From Bin55 sp965205545 (GTDB lineage Bacteria; Pseudomonadota; Gammaproteobacteria; Pseudomonadales; Azotimanducaceae), in the NCBI GenBank assembly GCA_965205545.1, contig OZ242170.1:434001-498000 (forward strand): 64,000 nucleotides of DNA. Reading direction: 5' to 3'. Under the pieces are notes generated by a model. It made no database searches. It saw nothing but the letters and a program-made list of their open reading frames with translations, and was not told where the DNA came from. Shown here one piece after another: positions 27,770 to 37,016 of the stretch. The position numbers and the translations under genes are program-made. Positions within the stretch are counted from its first letter, which is position 1, and each line of letters starts with the position of its first letter.

Positions 27770-28528
27770 TCGTCGAGCGTTGTCGGACGTTAACCTTTCG
27801 ATGTGCTGTGAGCTTTGGTTCCTAGCCTCGGCTACGGATTGAGCCACATAGCGCAGGTTTTGAGGTTCATTTCTTCGAGTCTTAGGGCGTGGTCGAATGG
27901 TTCGTGGAAGAAGATATGGAGCGTCTGTTTCAATCAAGAGCCGATCATCGGGAATCAGGTGCGCTGCTCTTTTTAGTTCAGTGCCGCGTCGCTCATCGCA
28001 AATCCAGCCAGTAATTCCGATATACAACCCTAAATCAAGGTATTTGGAGAGGAGTTCAGCGCTTCCAGTAAAGCAATGCACAACACCCCGCAATTGCGAA
28101 AATTCAGAGATTATTGCGAGCAAATCCCCAGCAGAATCTCGGTCATGGATGAAGACGGGCATTTTCAATGCGGACGCCAACTCCAATTGAGCTATGAATA
28201 CTTCACGTTGGACTTCACGTGGAGAGAAGTCCCTGAAGTAGTCCAATCCAGTCTCTCCAAGAGCAACAACGCAGGGTTCACGCACGAGTTCTTTGATCCT
28301 ATCTGCCCAATCTTTGGATAGTTTTGCCGCATTGTGTGGATGGATCCCCACGGTAGAAGAGAGGCGACCTGGGTAGTTCCTGCAGATGCCGATGGCTTCA
28401 CGACTGCCCCTCAAATCCGTACCGGTGACTATGATGTGCTCGACTCCATGTGCACTAGACCTTGCTAGCACTTGATCCAAATCGTGACTGAAAGACTTAT
28501 CAGTCAGGTTTGCGCCAATGTCGATCAT
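27752..28528 (-). CDS. tatD: TatD-family DNase
   Basis: Metal-dependent 3'-5' DNase/amidohydrolase-fold protein of 258 residues. It closely matches proteobacterial TatD: MIDIGANLT at the start, GETGLDYFR, HDRD, VVHCFTGS, GITGWICDERRG (the hallmark of true TatD rather than YcfH/YjjV), and LIETDAPYLLPR. It lies 29 bp downstream of the slt stop region, in the same orientation, and overlaps the glutaredoxin-like gene at its 3' end. Confidence 0.94.
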   Translation of the reverse strand: MIDIGANLTDKSFSHDLDQVLARSSAHGVEHIIVTGTDLRGSREAIGICRNYPGRLSSTVGIHPHNAAKLSKDWADRIKELVREPCVVALGETGLDYFRDFSPREVQREVFIAQLELASALKMPVFIHDRDSAGDLLAIISEFSQLRGVVHCFTGSAELLSKYLDLGLYIGITGWICDERRGTELKRAAHLIPDDRLLIETDAPYLLPRTIRPRPKTRRNEPQNLRYVAQSVAEARNQSSQHIERLTSDNARRLFAIQ

Positions 28529-28557
28529 ACGTAGAGTATTTTGGGTCGGTCGTCCTT

Positions 28558-30450
28558 CTAGGGGATGGTTCGTTCGTGGTCGGCAAGCACAGGAACTGGA
28601 ATATCTAAGATTTGGCTATATACCTGCGTAAAAGCGATGACGCTTTTGACGTAGTTGCGCGTTTCAGCAAATGGAATGGTCTCGATCCAAACCCGAGTAT
28701 CCATGCCGCTGGCATTCTTGATCCATTCCTTGACTCTATGTGATCCTGCGTTGTACGCCGCAAACGCCAATACACGATTGTCATGGAACTCGTCTAACAA
28801 CTCGACAAAATGGTGCGAACCCAAGTAAATGTTGGTTGCTGGATCAAGTAGCGATGCAGGGGAGGGACGACGTGCACGAATATTGCTTGCTGTGCGTCGC
28901 GCCGTAGGAAGCATAAGTTGCATGAGCCCTCGCGCTCCCACTGGCGAAACTGCATTTGCATTGAACGCGCTTTCCTGTCGAGTGATGGCAAGCAACACGG
29001 GGAGACTGACATTGGTCATATGGGCATTTCGCTTGAATGCGTCGATGTAGAGCATGGGAAATCGGGCGTCGATCAAATCCAATGCATCGGCAGAGAATGC
29101 AGCCTGAATGGCATCGTAGGTCCATCCAATGTTTGCGATCTCGTGCGCTATCCACGACTTGGCATCCTGGTCTATTTGAGGAAGCAACCAACGCCATTCC
29201 TTTTTGGCACTAGCTTGGTCGCCAAGAGCGTAAAGCTCAAATATTCTTGCAATGCGGGGATCTCCTAAGTACTTCTCGCGTTGCTCTTGGGGGTTGGGCC
29301 ACGAAAACCCGTTTAACTGTATCGGCAGGCCGAGCTCATCTGCCGCAAGGAACCCATAGTAAGTACGCTGTGTTGCGAGCGTCTCAAGCTCACTGCGGGC
29401 CTCTTCCCGTCCAAGTTTTAATTTGAGAATAGAGGACCAAAAACGCCACTTGTACTGAGACTGTTCTGCATCCGGATATTGTTCGAGCCATTGGTGCGCC
29501 CATTGCCACTGTTCAAGCGCCATTGCGGTGTCGGCAATCCGTTCAATGGTTTGTGCATTGAAGTCTTGATTGACTGGACGTATGAGCTGACCTTCCCGAG
29601 CCGCCCAAAATGCCAGGTAGTTGTCCGTGCTCAGGAGCGTTTCGTCGCTAAACGAAAACTGTGAGCGATATTCATTCCATAGTTCACGTGCCTCTATGCC
29701 ATTGTCAATGGCAAACTCCCGGAGTCCGTGCACAAGCGCGGTACGTCCCCAATCATCATCCGAAAAGCGACGAATGTTCTTTACCAATCCTGGCCTCACG
29801 TGAACGTCGTAGAGTAGTTGCGCGCGGCTCCTATCAGCAGCTGGGAAGAACCGCATGAGGTACCGAGCCAACACAAGCGAATCCTCTTTGACCGCAAGCT
29901 GCAATCGTTGCCAAGCGATTTCCGAAGTTACGTTGCCATTGCTAATCCATGTTCCAAATATAGGATCGCATTCTTTGGGTTGAGAAACTCCAACAATCCA
30001 CAAAGTTGGCACTAGGGACATTGCTTTGTCTGTCTGTCCAATTCGATGGAGCGCATGCAAGTATCGGCACTGCTCTGCGGCATCGTTCGATGGAATGTGA
30101 TACTGCGTGTAAGTTTGCCACTTGCCCGCCTTGGCTTTAGCGTCTAGCCACCGTCGAAAAAACTCGTCCGACAATACCGATTCGCTAAGACTGTCCCGGA
30201 TTTCCAGTGCTCTCTCAGGAGTGTGGGAGGATAGTCTGACCAGTGCTTCTTGGTATTCGAGATAGACGTAGAGAGGATATCCCTGCAGTTCGTCTTTTAA
30301 TCTCCGGTATTCTGTGGTTCGTCCGGAGTCCCGTGCGATTTTTGCTTGCTTGTACTTGTCTCGAAGCTCTACCAGATCTTGCTGTGCATTGCCGTATGGT
30401 GCGCAAAGAAGCAATGCTAGGAAGCAACCAGAGACCGCCAGCGCTTTCAT
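28558..30450 (-). CDS. slt: Soluble lytic murein transglycosylase
   Basis: Periplasmic enzyme cleaving the MurNAc-GlcNAc bond of peptidoglycan to give 1,6-anhydro-MurNAc ends. 630 residues: signal peptide at 1-22 (cleavage after GNA), a long alpha-superhelical U/L domain, and a C-terminal SLT domain with catalytic Glu in ITRQESAFNANAVS, GARGLMQLMLPTA and AAYNAGSHRV. Close in length to E. coli Slt70. It precedes tatD on the same strand. Confidence 0.94.
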   Translation of the reverse strand: MKALAVSGCFLALLLCAPYGNAQQDLVELRDKYKQAKIARDSGRTTEYRRLKDELQGYPLYVYLEYQEALVRLSSHTPERALEIRDSLSESVLSDEFFRRWLDAKAKAGKWQTYTQYHIPSNDAAEQCRYLHALHRIGQTDKAMSLVPTLWIVGVSQPKECDPIFGTWISNGNVTSEIAWQRLQLAVKEDSLVLARYLMRFFPAADRSRAQLLYDVHVRPGLVKNIRRFSDDDWGRTALVHGLREFAIDNGIEARELWNEYRSQFSFSDETLLSTDNYLAFWAAREGQLIRPVNQDFNAQTIERIADTAMALEQWQWAHQWLEQYPDAEQSQYKWRFWSSILKLKLGREEARSELETLATQRTYYGFLAADELGLPIQLNGFSWPNPQEQREKYLGDPRIARIFELYALGDQASAKKEWRWLLPQIDQDAKSWIAHEIANIGWTYDAIQAAFSADALDLIDARFPMLYIDAFKRNAHMTNVSLPVLLAITRQESAFNANAVSPVGARGLMQLMLPTARRTASNIRARRPSPASLLDPATNIYLGSHHFVELLDEFHDNRVLAFAAYNAGSHRVKEWIKNASGMDTRVWIETIPFAETRNYVKSVIAFTQVYSQILDIPVPVLADHERTIP

Positions 30451-30470
30451 GCTTTAAGAGAGTGCCGCTA

Positions 30471-30914
30471 CTACGAACTGTTTTCGCCGACGCGTACGGC
30501 TAACACATCGCAAGTGGCTTTCTGAAGTACTCCATTCAAAGTTGATCCAAACATGATGGCCAGCCCATGACGACCGTGACTCCCAACAACAATGACATCT
30601 ATATTGTTCTCGGCGGCGATTCTATGTATTTCGCTATCGATTCGACCGAAGGCTAGATGCTGACGAACCTTTGAAATGCTGAATTCGCTGGCCAATTCCC
30701 GCAAATACGATTCCGCCTGATCGTAGATGGCTTCGTGCAACGACGACAGATCCATGGGGATTTCGTCACCATACGCCAAGCTTTGTGGCTCTATTACATG
30801 AACAATGTGGAGTTGAGCATTGTAGAGTTCAGAAAGAATCGAAGCATGTTCGGCAACATGTCTGCAATCCTCGGTAAGGTCAACAGCAAGAAGTACGCGC
30901 GAATACTTGGACAT
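30471..30914 (-). CDS. Universal stress protein (UspA family)
   Basis: A 147-residue Usp-domain protein starting MSKYSRVLLAVDLTEDC. Ends with VIVVGSHGRHGLAIMFGST, the nucleotide-binding C-terminal segment of the family, followed by the usual DVLAVRV strand. It lies 20 bp before the slt start on the same strand, so it may be the first gene of usp-slt-tatD. Confidence 0.92.
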   Translation of the reverse strand: MSKYSRVLLAVDLTEDCRHVAEHASILSELYNAQLHIVHVIEPQSLAYGDEIPMDLSSLHEAIYDQAESYLRELASEFSISKVRQHLAFGRIDSEIHRIAAENNIDVIVVGSHGRHGLAIMFGSTLNGVLQKATCDVLAVRVGENSS

Positions 30915-30990
30915 TGACGATGCTTGGCATTAGCTATTGGGATGGCTTTAATTATGTACGAAACGATTGGATGAGTGAGCTTCAAGTAGC

Positions 30991-31548
30991 ATGTTCTGGA
31001 TATTTCTAACAACTGCCATGCTCTTGGTATTTGGCGGATTGCTGGTTGTGCTTCCCTCCAAACGAGAGCGGCAAATTGGTCAAATGCGGATTGAAGCGAG
31101 GAAGCGGGGGATTTACATTGGAAGTGAGACGCTGCCTAATGTAAACGCGCCATTGGTAGAGAGAGTTACATCCGGAGGAAAAATCAGGACGCCAACCATT
31201 CAATGTGTCGTGTGGGGTAAGCACTACACCGAGGACGCTACGACATTCCCTACATGGCGTTTGCTCAAATCCGATAAAGGAAAAGCGCCGATTGAAGGCT
31301 TCGAAGCCAATCCATCCTTGAACGACAATCAACGTAGCCTTAGTGATTCGTATTGGAGCTCAGTTCAAGAAGTGTTGGACAGTATTCCGGAGAAGCTTGT
31401 AGCAATTCAGTGCACTCCCCAAAGCGTGTCGTGGATTGGGGTCGAGAGATTGGAAACAACCTCGGACGAATTCGTCTCCCAAATGTCCACATCACTCGAC
31501 CGACTCATGGCTCTCAACGTCGCAATAGGATTGCAAGACAATTCCTAG
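30991..31548 (+). CDS. Conserved-looking membrane-anchored protein of unknown function
   Basis: A 185-residue protein with one N-terminal transmembrane segment (about 4-22) followed by a basic stretch (SKRERQIGQMRIEARKRG) and a mixed alpha/beta domain, ending with a DRLMALNVAIGLQ helix. I do not recognise the family. It lies upstream of topA in the same orientation, with about 250 bp between, and diverges from the universal stress gene. Confidence 0.75.
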   Translation: MFWIFLTTAMLLVFGGLLVVLPSKRERQIGQMRIEARKRGIYIGSETLPNVNAPLVERVTSGGKIRTPTIQCVVWGKHYTEDATTFPTWRLLKSDKGKAPIEGFEANPSLNDNQRSLSDSYWSSVQEVLDSIPEKLVAIQCTPQSVSWIGVERLETTSDEFVSQMSTSLDRLMALNVAIGLQDNS

Positions 31549-31796
31549 CGTAACGATGAGATACCTTGCAATTGAAAGGAGTTGCCTTAGTGTGAGGCAT
31601 GTAAAAGAAAGTCAAGATTTGTGCGAACTTCTAGCTGTGCCGTTCGTCTATGGAATCTGATTTCTAATGCATCGCAATTTGCCTATGAGAACCTGCGCCA
31701 ACGATTGCGGAGGGTTCTGAAATTCGAGTTGTGTAAATATAACTACGCGCGAGGCACCCGCGTGGCGATTTGGATGGTGCTAACTGAAGGAGAGAC

Positions 31797-34511
31797 ATGG
31801 ATAAGTCACTAGTGATTGTCGAATCGCCGAACAAGGCGAGAACTATCAACAAGTACTTAGGCAAGAACTACGTTGTAAAGTCCAGCAGAGGACACATTCG
31901 GGACCTGCCTAAGAGCAATACTCAATCAAGAAGCACGAAGCCGAAGCGGCTACCGGCAAATCTGACCCCTGAAGAAAAGCTTAAAGCCAAAGAGCTAAAG
32001 GCTAGGGCTGATCACATACGCCGCATGGGAGTAGATCCTGAGCGCAATTGGAAGGCTACCTGGATAGTTTCCCCTGAAAAGGCCAATGTGGTGAGTGAAC
32101 TACAAAGTGCGGCGGAAAAGTCGGATTTGATTTACTTGGCCACCGATATGGACCGCGAGGGAGAGGCCATCGCGTGGCATTTGCAGGAACTGATCGGTGG
32201 GGATTCAAAGCGATACAGACGCGTGGTCTTCAATGAAATCACGCGAAGCGCTATTCAAGAGGCGTTTGCAAATCCTGTTCAAGTCGACCTGAACAGAGTA
32301 AATGCTTACAAAACTAGAAGATTCCTCGATCGTGTTGTGGGATTTGAGCTTTCTCCCTTGCTTTGGAAAAAAGTTGCGCGAGGATTGTCTGCGGGTCGGG
32401 TTCAGTCTGTTGCCGTTCGCCTAATCGTGGAACGAGAGCGTGAGATCAGAGCGTTCGATGTAGAGGAATATTGGGAACTATATGCAGATCTGTATCGCAA
32501 CGCTGTGAACATTGCGCGACCACAGTCTCCTAGCGACGAGCACCAAGATTCTCGTCGATTCAAGGTTGTTAGTCATTTGGGCAAAGCGTTCTCTGCGAAG
32601 AATGAAAAAGACGCTAGCCACGCTCTAAGCGAGTTGAATGAGCAAAAGTTTGTTGTAGCCAAACATGAGAAGAGACCTACGGGTTCGAAGCCTCAGCCTC
32701 CATTCATCACGTCAACGTTGCAGCAGGCCGCCAGCTCTCGATTGGGCTACAGCGTTTCCCGGACCATGCGATTGGCGCAAAGGCTCTATGAAAGTGGGCT
32801 AATTACATACATGCGAACCGATTCGACAAGCCTTTCCGCTGAAGCGGTCACTGGAGTACGGTCCTTTCTCGCCAAGGAATTTGGAGCTCCCTACGTACCG
32901 GACGCTCCACTTACCTATGTGACGAAGGCGAAGGCTGCACAGGAAGCGCACGAAGCCATTCGCCCTTCGGACATAGGCGTTAAAGCCGAGGATCTCAAAG
33001 ATCAGGATGAAGGTGAACGTCGTCTCTATGAGTTGATTTGGAGAAGATTTGTTGCGTGCCAAATGACTAGCGCTCGATACGAGAGCGTGACTACTACCGT
33101 GAATGCAGGCGACTACGAGCTGAAAATTCAGGGGCGGGTCGTGCTATTCGATGGATTTACGCGGGTTTGGTTGGCTGCTCCACGAAGTGATGTTGACCAG
33201 TTGCTTCCCAATTATGAGGTAGGCGAAGTTTTGCAAAAGCTTCATATCGAAAAGTCGCAGCACTTTACGAAACCTCCCGCCCGATACCGCGAGGCAAGTC
33301 TTGTGCGCGAACTAGAGGAGCGAGGAATTGGCAGACCAAGCACCTACGATTCGATTACATCTACGATCCAGGAACGTGGTTACGTGACTCTGCGCCAACG
33401 AAAATTCTATGCCGAACGAATTGGGGAACTCGTTACTGATCGTCTAATTGACAACTTCAGCGACCTTATGGATTACGAGTTCACATCGCGGTTGGAGCAA
33501 GATGAACTTGACCGAATTGCTTTGGGCAGTAAGGAGTGGCAGGAAGTATTGAACACCTTCTACTCTGGCTTTTCGAATCAAATGCAGTCGGCAGAGAGCA
33601 AAATGCTGCGCAACGACCCAATCGCTACAACCATAAAGTGTGGAGATTGCGGGCGCAAAATGCTGATTAGGGTGGCAAAGTCTGGTGCATTTCTAGGTTG
33701 CGAGGGTTACGAGCTTCCGCCCAAGGAGCGCTGCAAGCACACCATGAACCTGTCACTGGTGGAAGAGGGTGGCTCTGCGAATACTGACGACGACGAGAGC
33801 AGACTGTTGCGCCTGAAACGCAAATGCGCTCGATGTTCGACTGCTATGGATTGCTTTCTAGTTGATGAAACGCGGAAGTTGCACATTTGCGGCAATCAAG
33901 ATTGTCTTGGTTATGAGATTGAAGAAGGCAATTTCAAGACGCCTGGCTACGAAGGACCTGCTATCGAATGCGACCGATGCAATGGTGAGATGCAACTTCG
34001 AACTGGAAGATTTGGGCCGTATTTCGCATGTACCAATGAGTCGTGCGGCAACACGCGAAAGATTCTGAAGAGTGGGCAAGTTGCCCCACCACGCGCAGAT
34101 CCAGTGCCAATGCCTGAACTTGCTTGTGACGGCATTGAAGATCACTTTGTGCTGCGCGACGGTGCTTCTGGTCTGTTTCTAGCGGCCAGCAAGTTTCCAA
34201 AAAATCGTCAGACTAGGGCACCTCTTGTATCCGAGATCTTGCCGCATGCCAATGAGCTGGATCCGAAATTCAAGCACTTGTTGACAGCACCCGTTGAGGA
34301 TCCATTGGGGCGCCCCACGGTGATCAGATTTGCGCGCAAAAGCCAAGAGCACTACATTCGAACGGACGACAAATCGAAACCGTGGAGCGCTTTTTTCAAG
34401 GATGGCAAATGGGTGGAAGCTACTCGAGCAAAGGAAACTAGTGGACGTAATCCCCCTTTAATCGATGTCAGAAAACGTGCCGCAAAGCGACGATCTAAGG
34501 GTCGCAGCTAG
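31797..34511 (+). CDS. topA: DNA topoisomerase I
   Basis: Type IA enzyme that relaxes negative supercoils. 904 residues: TOPRIM domain (LVIVESPNKARTI at the start, ATDMDREGEAIAWH), active-site Tyr in GLITYMRTDSTSLS, and C-terminal zinc-binding segments: CGDCGRKM...CEGY, CARCSTAM...CGNQDC and CDRCNGEM...CTNESC. The strong ribosome site GAAGGAGAGAC precedes the ATG. Length fits proteobacterial TopA. Confidence 0.97.
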   Translation: MDKSLVIVESPNKARTINKYLGKNYVVKSSRGHIRDLPKSNTQSRSTKPKRLPANLTPEEKLKAKELKARADHIRRMGVDPERNWKATWIVSPEKANVVSELQSAAEKSDLIYLATDMDREGEAIAWHLQELIGGDSKRYRRVVFNEITRSAIQEAFANPVQVDLNRVNAYKTRRFLDRVVGFELSPLLWKKVARGLSAGRVQSVAVRLIVEREREIRAFDVEEYWELYADLYRNAVNIARPQSPSDEHQDSRRFKVVSHLGKAFSAKNEKDASHALSELNEQKFVVAKHEKRPTGSKPQPPFITSTLQQAASSRLGYSVSRTMRLAQRLYESGLITYMRTDSTSLSAEAVTGVRSFLAKEFGAPYVPDAPLTYVTKAKAAQEAHEAIRPSDIGVKAEDLKDQDEGERRLYELIWRRFVACQMTSARYESVTTTVNAGDYELKIQGRVVLFDGFTRVWLAAPRSDVDQLLPNYEVGEVLQKLHIEKSQHFTKPPARYREASLVRELEERGIGRPSTYDSITSTIQERGYVTLRQRKFYAERIGELVTDRLIDNFSDLMDYEFTSRLEQDELDRIALGSKEWQEVLNTFYSGFSNQMQSAESKMLRNDPIATTIKCGDCGRKMLIRVAKSGAFLGCEGYELPPKERCKHTMNLSLVEEGGSANTDDDESRLLRLKRKCARCSTAMDCFLVDETRKLHICGNQDCLGYEIEEGNFKTPGYEGPAIECDRCNGEMQLRTGRFGPYFACTNESCGNTRKILKSGQVAPPRADPVPMPELACDGIEDHFVLRDGASGLFLAASKFPKNRQTRAPLVSEILPHANELDPKFKHLLTAPVEDPLGRPTVIRFARKSQEHYIRTDDKSKPWSAFFKDGKWVEATRAKETSGRNPPLIDVRKRAAKRRSKGRS

Positions 34512-34548
34512 CGGCATTTCGACCATATTCTCGATTGTTGCGCGTTAC

Positions 34549-35172
34549 CTAGTCGAGGCGTACTAATCCTACCTTGATTCCTTCGATTTCGAAGCCCTTC
34601 GAACCAAGATCTACTACGATCGGTTCATAGTTTGGATGCTCAGGATGCAGTTCGACTTTGGCCGGGTCGCTTCCTCGAAAAAATCGCTTGACGGTCACTT
34701 CGTCGTCGATCCGCGCGACCACGATTTGGTTGTTACGAACTTCTGTCGTTCTGTGGACAGCTAGCAAGTCGCCATCAAGAATGCCGGCCCGCGTCATGCT
34801 ATCGCCTTGTACCGTAAGAAAGTAGTCAGCTCTTGGCGAGAATAGCGTGTGTGGAATGGTCAAGTGGTTATCAATGTGTTCCTCTGAAAGAATTGGACTG
34901 CCTGCCGCAACACGACCAACAACTGGGATTGTCCGATCGTCATACATTCCGCTAACTTGAATTCCCCGTGATGTATTTCTATTTACCTTGATGACTCCTT
35001 TTCTTTCTAGGGCTTTGAGGTGTTCTTCTGAGGCATTGGGGGAACGAAAGTTGAAGTGTTCGGCAATGTCTCGTCGCGTAGGTGGATAACCGAAATTTGT
35101 AATCCAGTTGCGGATCAGATCCAGTACCTCTTGTTGACGATTGGTTAGCTTTACAGACTTGCTTCTTGGCAT
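34549..35172 (-). CDS. lexA: LexA SOS repressor
   Basis: SOS transcriptional repressor and self-cleaving protease, 207 residues. N-terminal winged helix-turn-helix with TRRDIAEHFNFRSPNASEEH (33-52). The cleavage bond is Ala90-Gly91 and the catalytic dyad Ser125 and Lys162 (in VQGDSM and EVTVKRFF). GAGAGGG lies seven bases upstream of the ATG. It diverges from the mscS gene, and an operator-like palindrome lies in its promoter (separate entry). Confidence 0.97.
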   Translation of the reverse strand: MPRSKSVKLTNRQQEVLDLIRNWITNFGYPPTRRDIAEHFNFRSPNASEEHLKALERKGVIKVNRNTSRGIQVSGMYDDRTIPVVGRVAAGSPILSEEHIDNHLTIPHTLFSPRADYFLTVQGDSMTRAGILDGDLLAVHRTTEVRNNQIVVARIDDEVTVKRFFRGSDPAKVELHPEHPNYEPIVVDLGSKGFEIEGIKVGLVRLD

Positions 35173-35203
35173 TGCATTGCCCTCTCGAATCTAATGTAGT
35201 GTT

Positions 35204-35232
35204 AATGTATACATATGGATACAAATTGTCAA
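35204..35232 (-). promoter_or_regulatory. lexA promoter with internal palindrome (putative LexA operator)
   Basis: On the minus strand a consensus -35 box TTGACA (35232-35227) is followed by 17 bp and TACATT (35209-35204). Within the spacer lies an 18-bp near-perfect palindrome, TGTATCCATATGTATACA (35223-35206, one mismatched pair), and at the -10 a perfect 10-bp palindrome ATGTATACAT. The position fits autorepression. It differs from the E. coli CTGT-N8-ACAG form in half-site spacing. Confidence 0.6.
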
Positions 35233-35396
35233 GTGTTTTTGTTCAGTAATATACGAAATAACAAGCGATGTTTAGGTTGGATTGGGTTGTGGCAAATTGA
35301 GGATGTGTACTGCTCGATGGCTTAATTTCGAAGCAGGAATTTAGAGCAAACTAAAATTACGCGACTCACTGAGCAGTTCGCGGTTTCGATTGCACC

Positions 35397-36503
35397 ATGT
35401 TGGAATCATTTCAGAACATTGTCGTCAATCACGGTGGCTGGATGCTGCAGGTGTTCCTGATTGTGACTGCAACAGTAACTGTGCACCAGCTATTGCGGTT
35501 TTTGCTGAAAAAGCTGGGCAAGCGTATAGAAAGCACTACAACCGAATGGGATGACGCTCTCTATTACGCGGCGAGTAAGCCACTAGGTTGGGCGACTTGG
35601 GTCGTAGGGCTAACTTGGGCGGGTCAAGTCATTTACGGTGCCACGCGGAGCGATCCAAATGCGCCAACCCAAGTATTCGAACACGTAGGAACTATACGTG
35701 AGGCGTTTGTAATCGTCATACTCGCATGGTTTGGACTGCGTCTGATTTCAGCGTTCGAGCAATTGGTCAGCAGCTCCAAAACTCGCGACACGTACAGGAG
35801 ATGGGATATTGCGACAGCAATGGCCGTCGGGAAAGTTCTTCGCGCATCGGTCACCATTACTGCACTGCTCATTCTGCTCCAGGTATTCGGTTTTAGCCTT
35901 GCAGGTGTTCTGGCGTTTGGAGGAATCGGCGGAATTGCTGTGGGTTTTGCGGCGCGGGATCTGCTAGCAAATTTCTTTGGGGCGTTGATGCTATTCATCG
36001 ACAAGCCGTTCACGGTTGGTGATTGGATACGCTCACCGGATCGCGAAATTGAGGGAACCGTAGAGGTCATTGGCTGGCGAGTTACGCGCATACGGACATT
36101 TGACCAACGACCTCTTTATGTACCGAATTCCTCGTTCACCACTTTGTCTGTCGAAAATCCATCGAGAATGTTGAACCGTAGGATTTATGAAACTTTTGGT
36201 GTGCGCTACGACGATTTCAATACCGTGAAGGCTATTGTGGTCGCTATACGCGAGATGTTGCGCAATCACGAAGCAATCGATTTGGAACGCACATTGATGG
36301 TTAATGTGGTTTCCTATGGAGATTTCGCCGTGGAGTTTTTTGTATACACATTCACCAAAACGACAGTCTGGACGGAATTTCACGAAATCAAGGAGGATGT
36401 CCTTCTCAAGATCGGAGAGATCATTCATAGTCACGGAGCCGATTTTGCCTATCCAACGCAGACGCTGCATCTTGCCGATCATATTGAGCCGGAACGCTCT
36501 TGA
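35397..36503 (+). CDS. MscS-family mechanosensitive ion channel
   Basis: A 368-residue small-conductance mechanosensitive channel-type protein. About four to five transmembrane helices (around 10-30, 60-80, 95-112, 143-163, 170-195). The pore-lining helix with alternating small residues is LAFGGIGGIAVGFAARDLLANFFG, followed by GDWIR, EGTVEVIGWRVT and RPLYVPNSSF, all typical. The stop overlaps the TTG start of hpt. Confidence 0.92.
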   Translation: MLESFQNIVVNHGGWMLQVFLIVTATVTVHQLLRFLLKKLGKRIESTTTEWDDALYYAASKPLGWATWVVGLTWAGQVIYGATRSDPNAPTQVFEHVGTIREAFVIVILAWFGLRLISAFEQLVSSSKTRDTYRRWDIATAMAVGKVLRASVTITALLILLQVFGFSLAGVLAFGGIGGIAVGFAARDLLANFFGALMLFIDKPFTVGDWIRSPDREIEGTVEVIGWRVTRIRTFDQRPLYVPNSSFTTLSVENPSRMLNRRIYETFGVRYDDFNTVKAIVVAIREMLRNHEAIDLERTLMVNVVSYGDFAVEFFVYTFTKTTVWTEFHEIKEDVLLKIGEIIHSHGADFAYPTQTLHLADHIEPERS

Positions 36504-37015
36504 AGAACTTGCCGTCTAATGCAACATTGCTGTTCTCGGAATCGCAAATCGAGAAGGCTATCGATCGGTTGGCAGTTCTGTTGAACATGGAGCTAGGTAG
36601 CGAACAGCCCGTCTTTGTTTGTGTGTTGAAGGGTGCGGTTCCGTTGACTTGGGATCTCATGCGACGTATGGACGTCGATGTTTCTCTTGCATGTCTCCGA
36701 GTTCGGAGGTTTCGTGGCACGAAAGGGGGCGAACCCCACATTTCCGATTTCGACCCGGAAGAGTTTCGTGACAAGCTTGTTGTGATTATCGATACTGTAC
36801 TAGACGAAGGTGTCACACTTGAATTTGTTCAAGAGAAGTTGCAGCCACTTGCCAAGAAGCTACTAACTGTCGTTCTTGTGAGAAAACTAACGAACTACCA
36901 AGGAACCGTTGACTACGTTGGTCTGACCGCCCCCAACAAGTTTCTGATTGGAAGAGGCATGGATATGGACGGCATGTATCGGGGACTACCTGCAATCTAC
37001 ACATTGGATAGCTAA
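36500..37015 (+). CDS. hpt: Hypoxanthine phosphoribosyltransferase
   Basis: Purine salvage transferase (hypoxanthine/guanine to nucleotide using PRPP), 171 residues. The CVLKGAVPL segment and PRPP loop IIDTVLDEGVTL match the Hpt branch found in Pseudomonas-like bacteria. The TTG at 36500 overlaps the mscS TGA (TTGA), the only plausible start that retains the N-terminal helix. It is followed after 1 bp by the MTI/MTA phosphorylase ATG. Confidence 0.85.
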   Translation: MKNLPSNATLLFSESQIEKAIDRLAVLLNMELGSEQPVFVCVLKGAVPLTWDLMRRMDVDVSLACLRVRRFRGTKGGEPHISDFDPEEFRDKLVVIIDTVLDEGVTLEFVQEKLQPLAKKLLTVVLVRKLTNYQGTVDYVGLTAPNKFLIGRGMDMDGMYRGLPAIYTLDS

Positions 37016-37016
37016 G

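Noticed and set aside
31621..31812. 63-codon ORF upstream of topA
   Set aside because: It runs into the topA start in another frame and has no coding signature; the region is more likely the topA leader.
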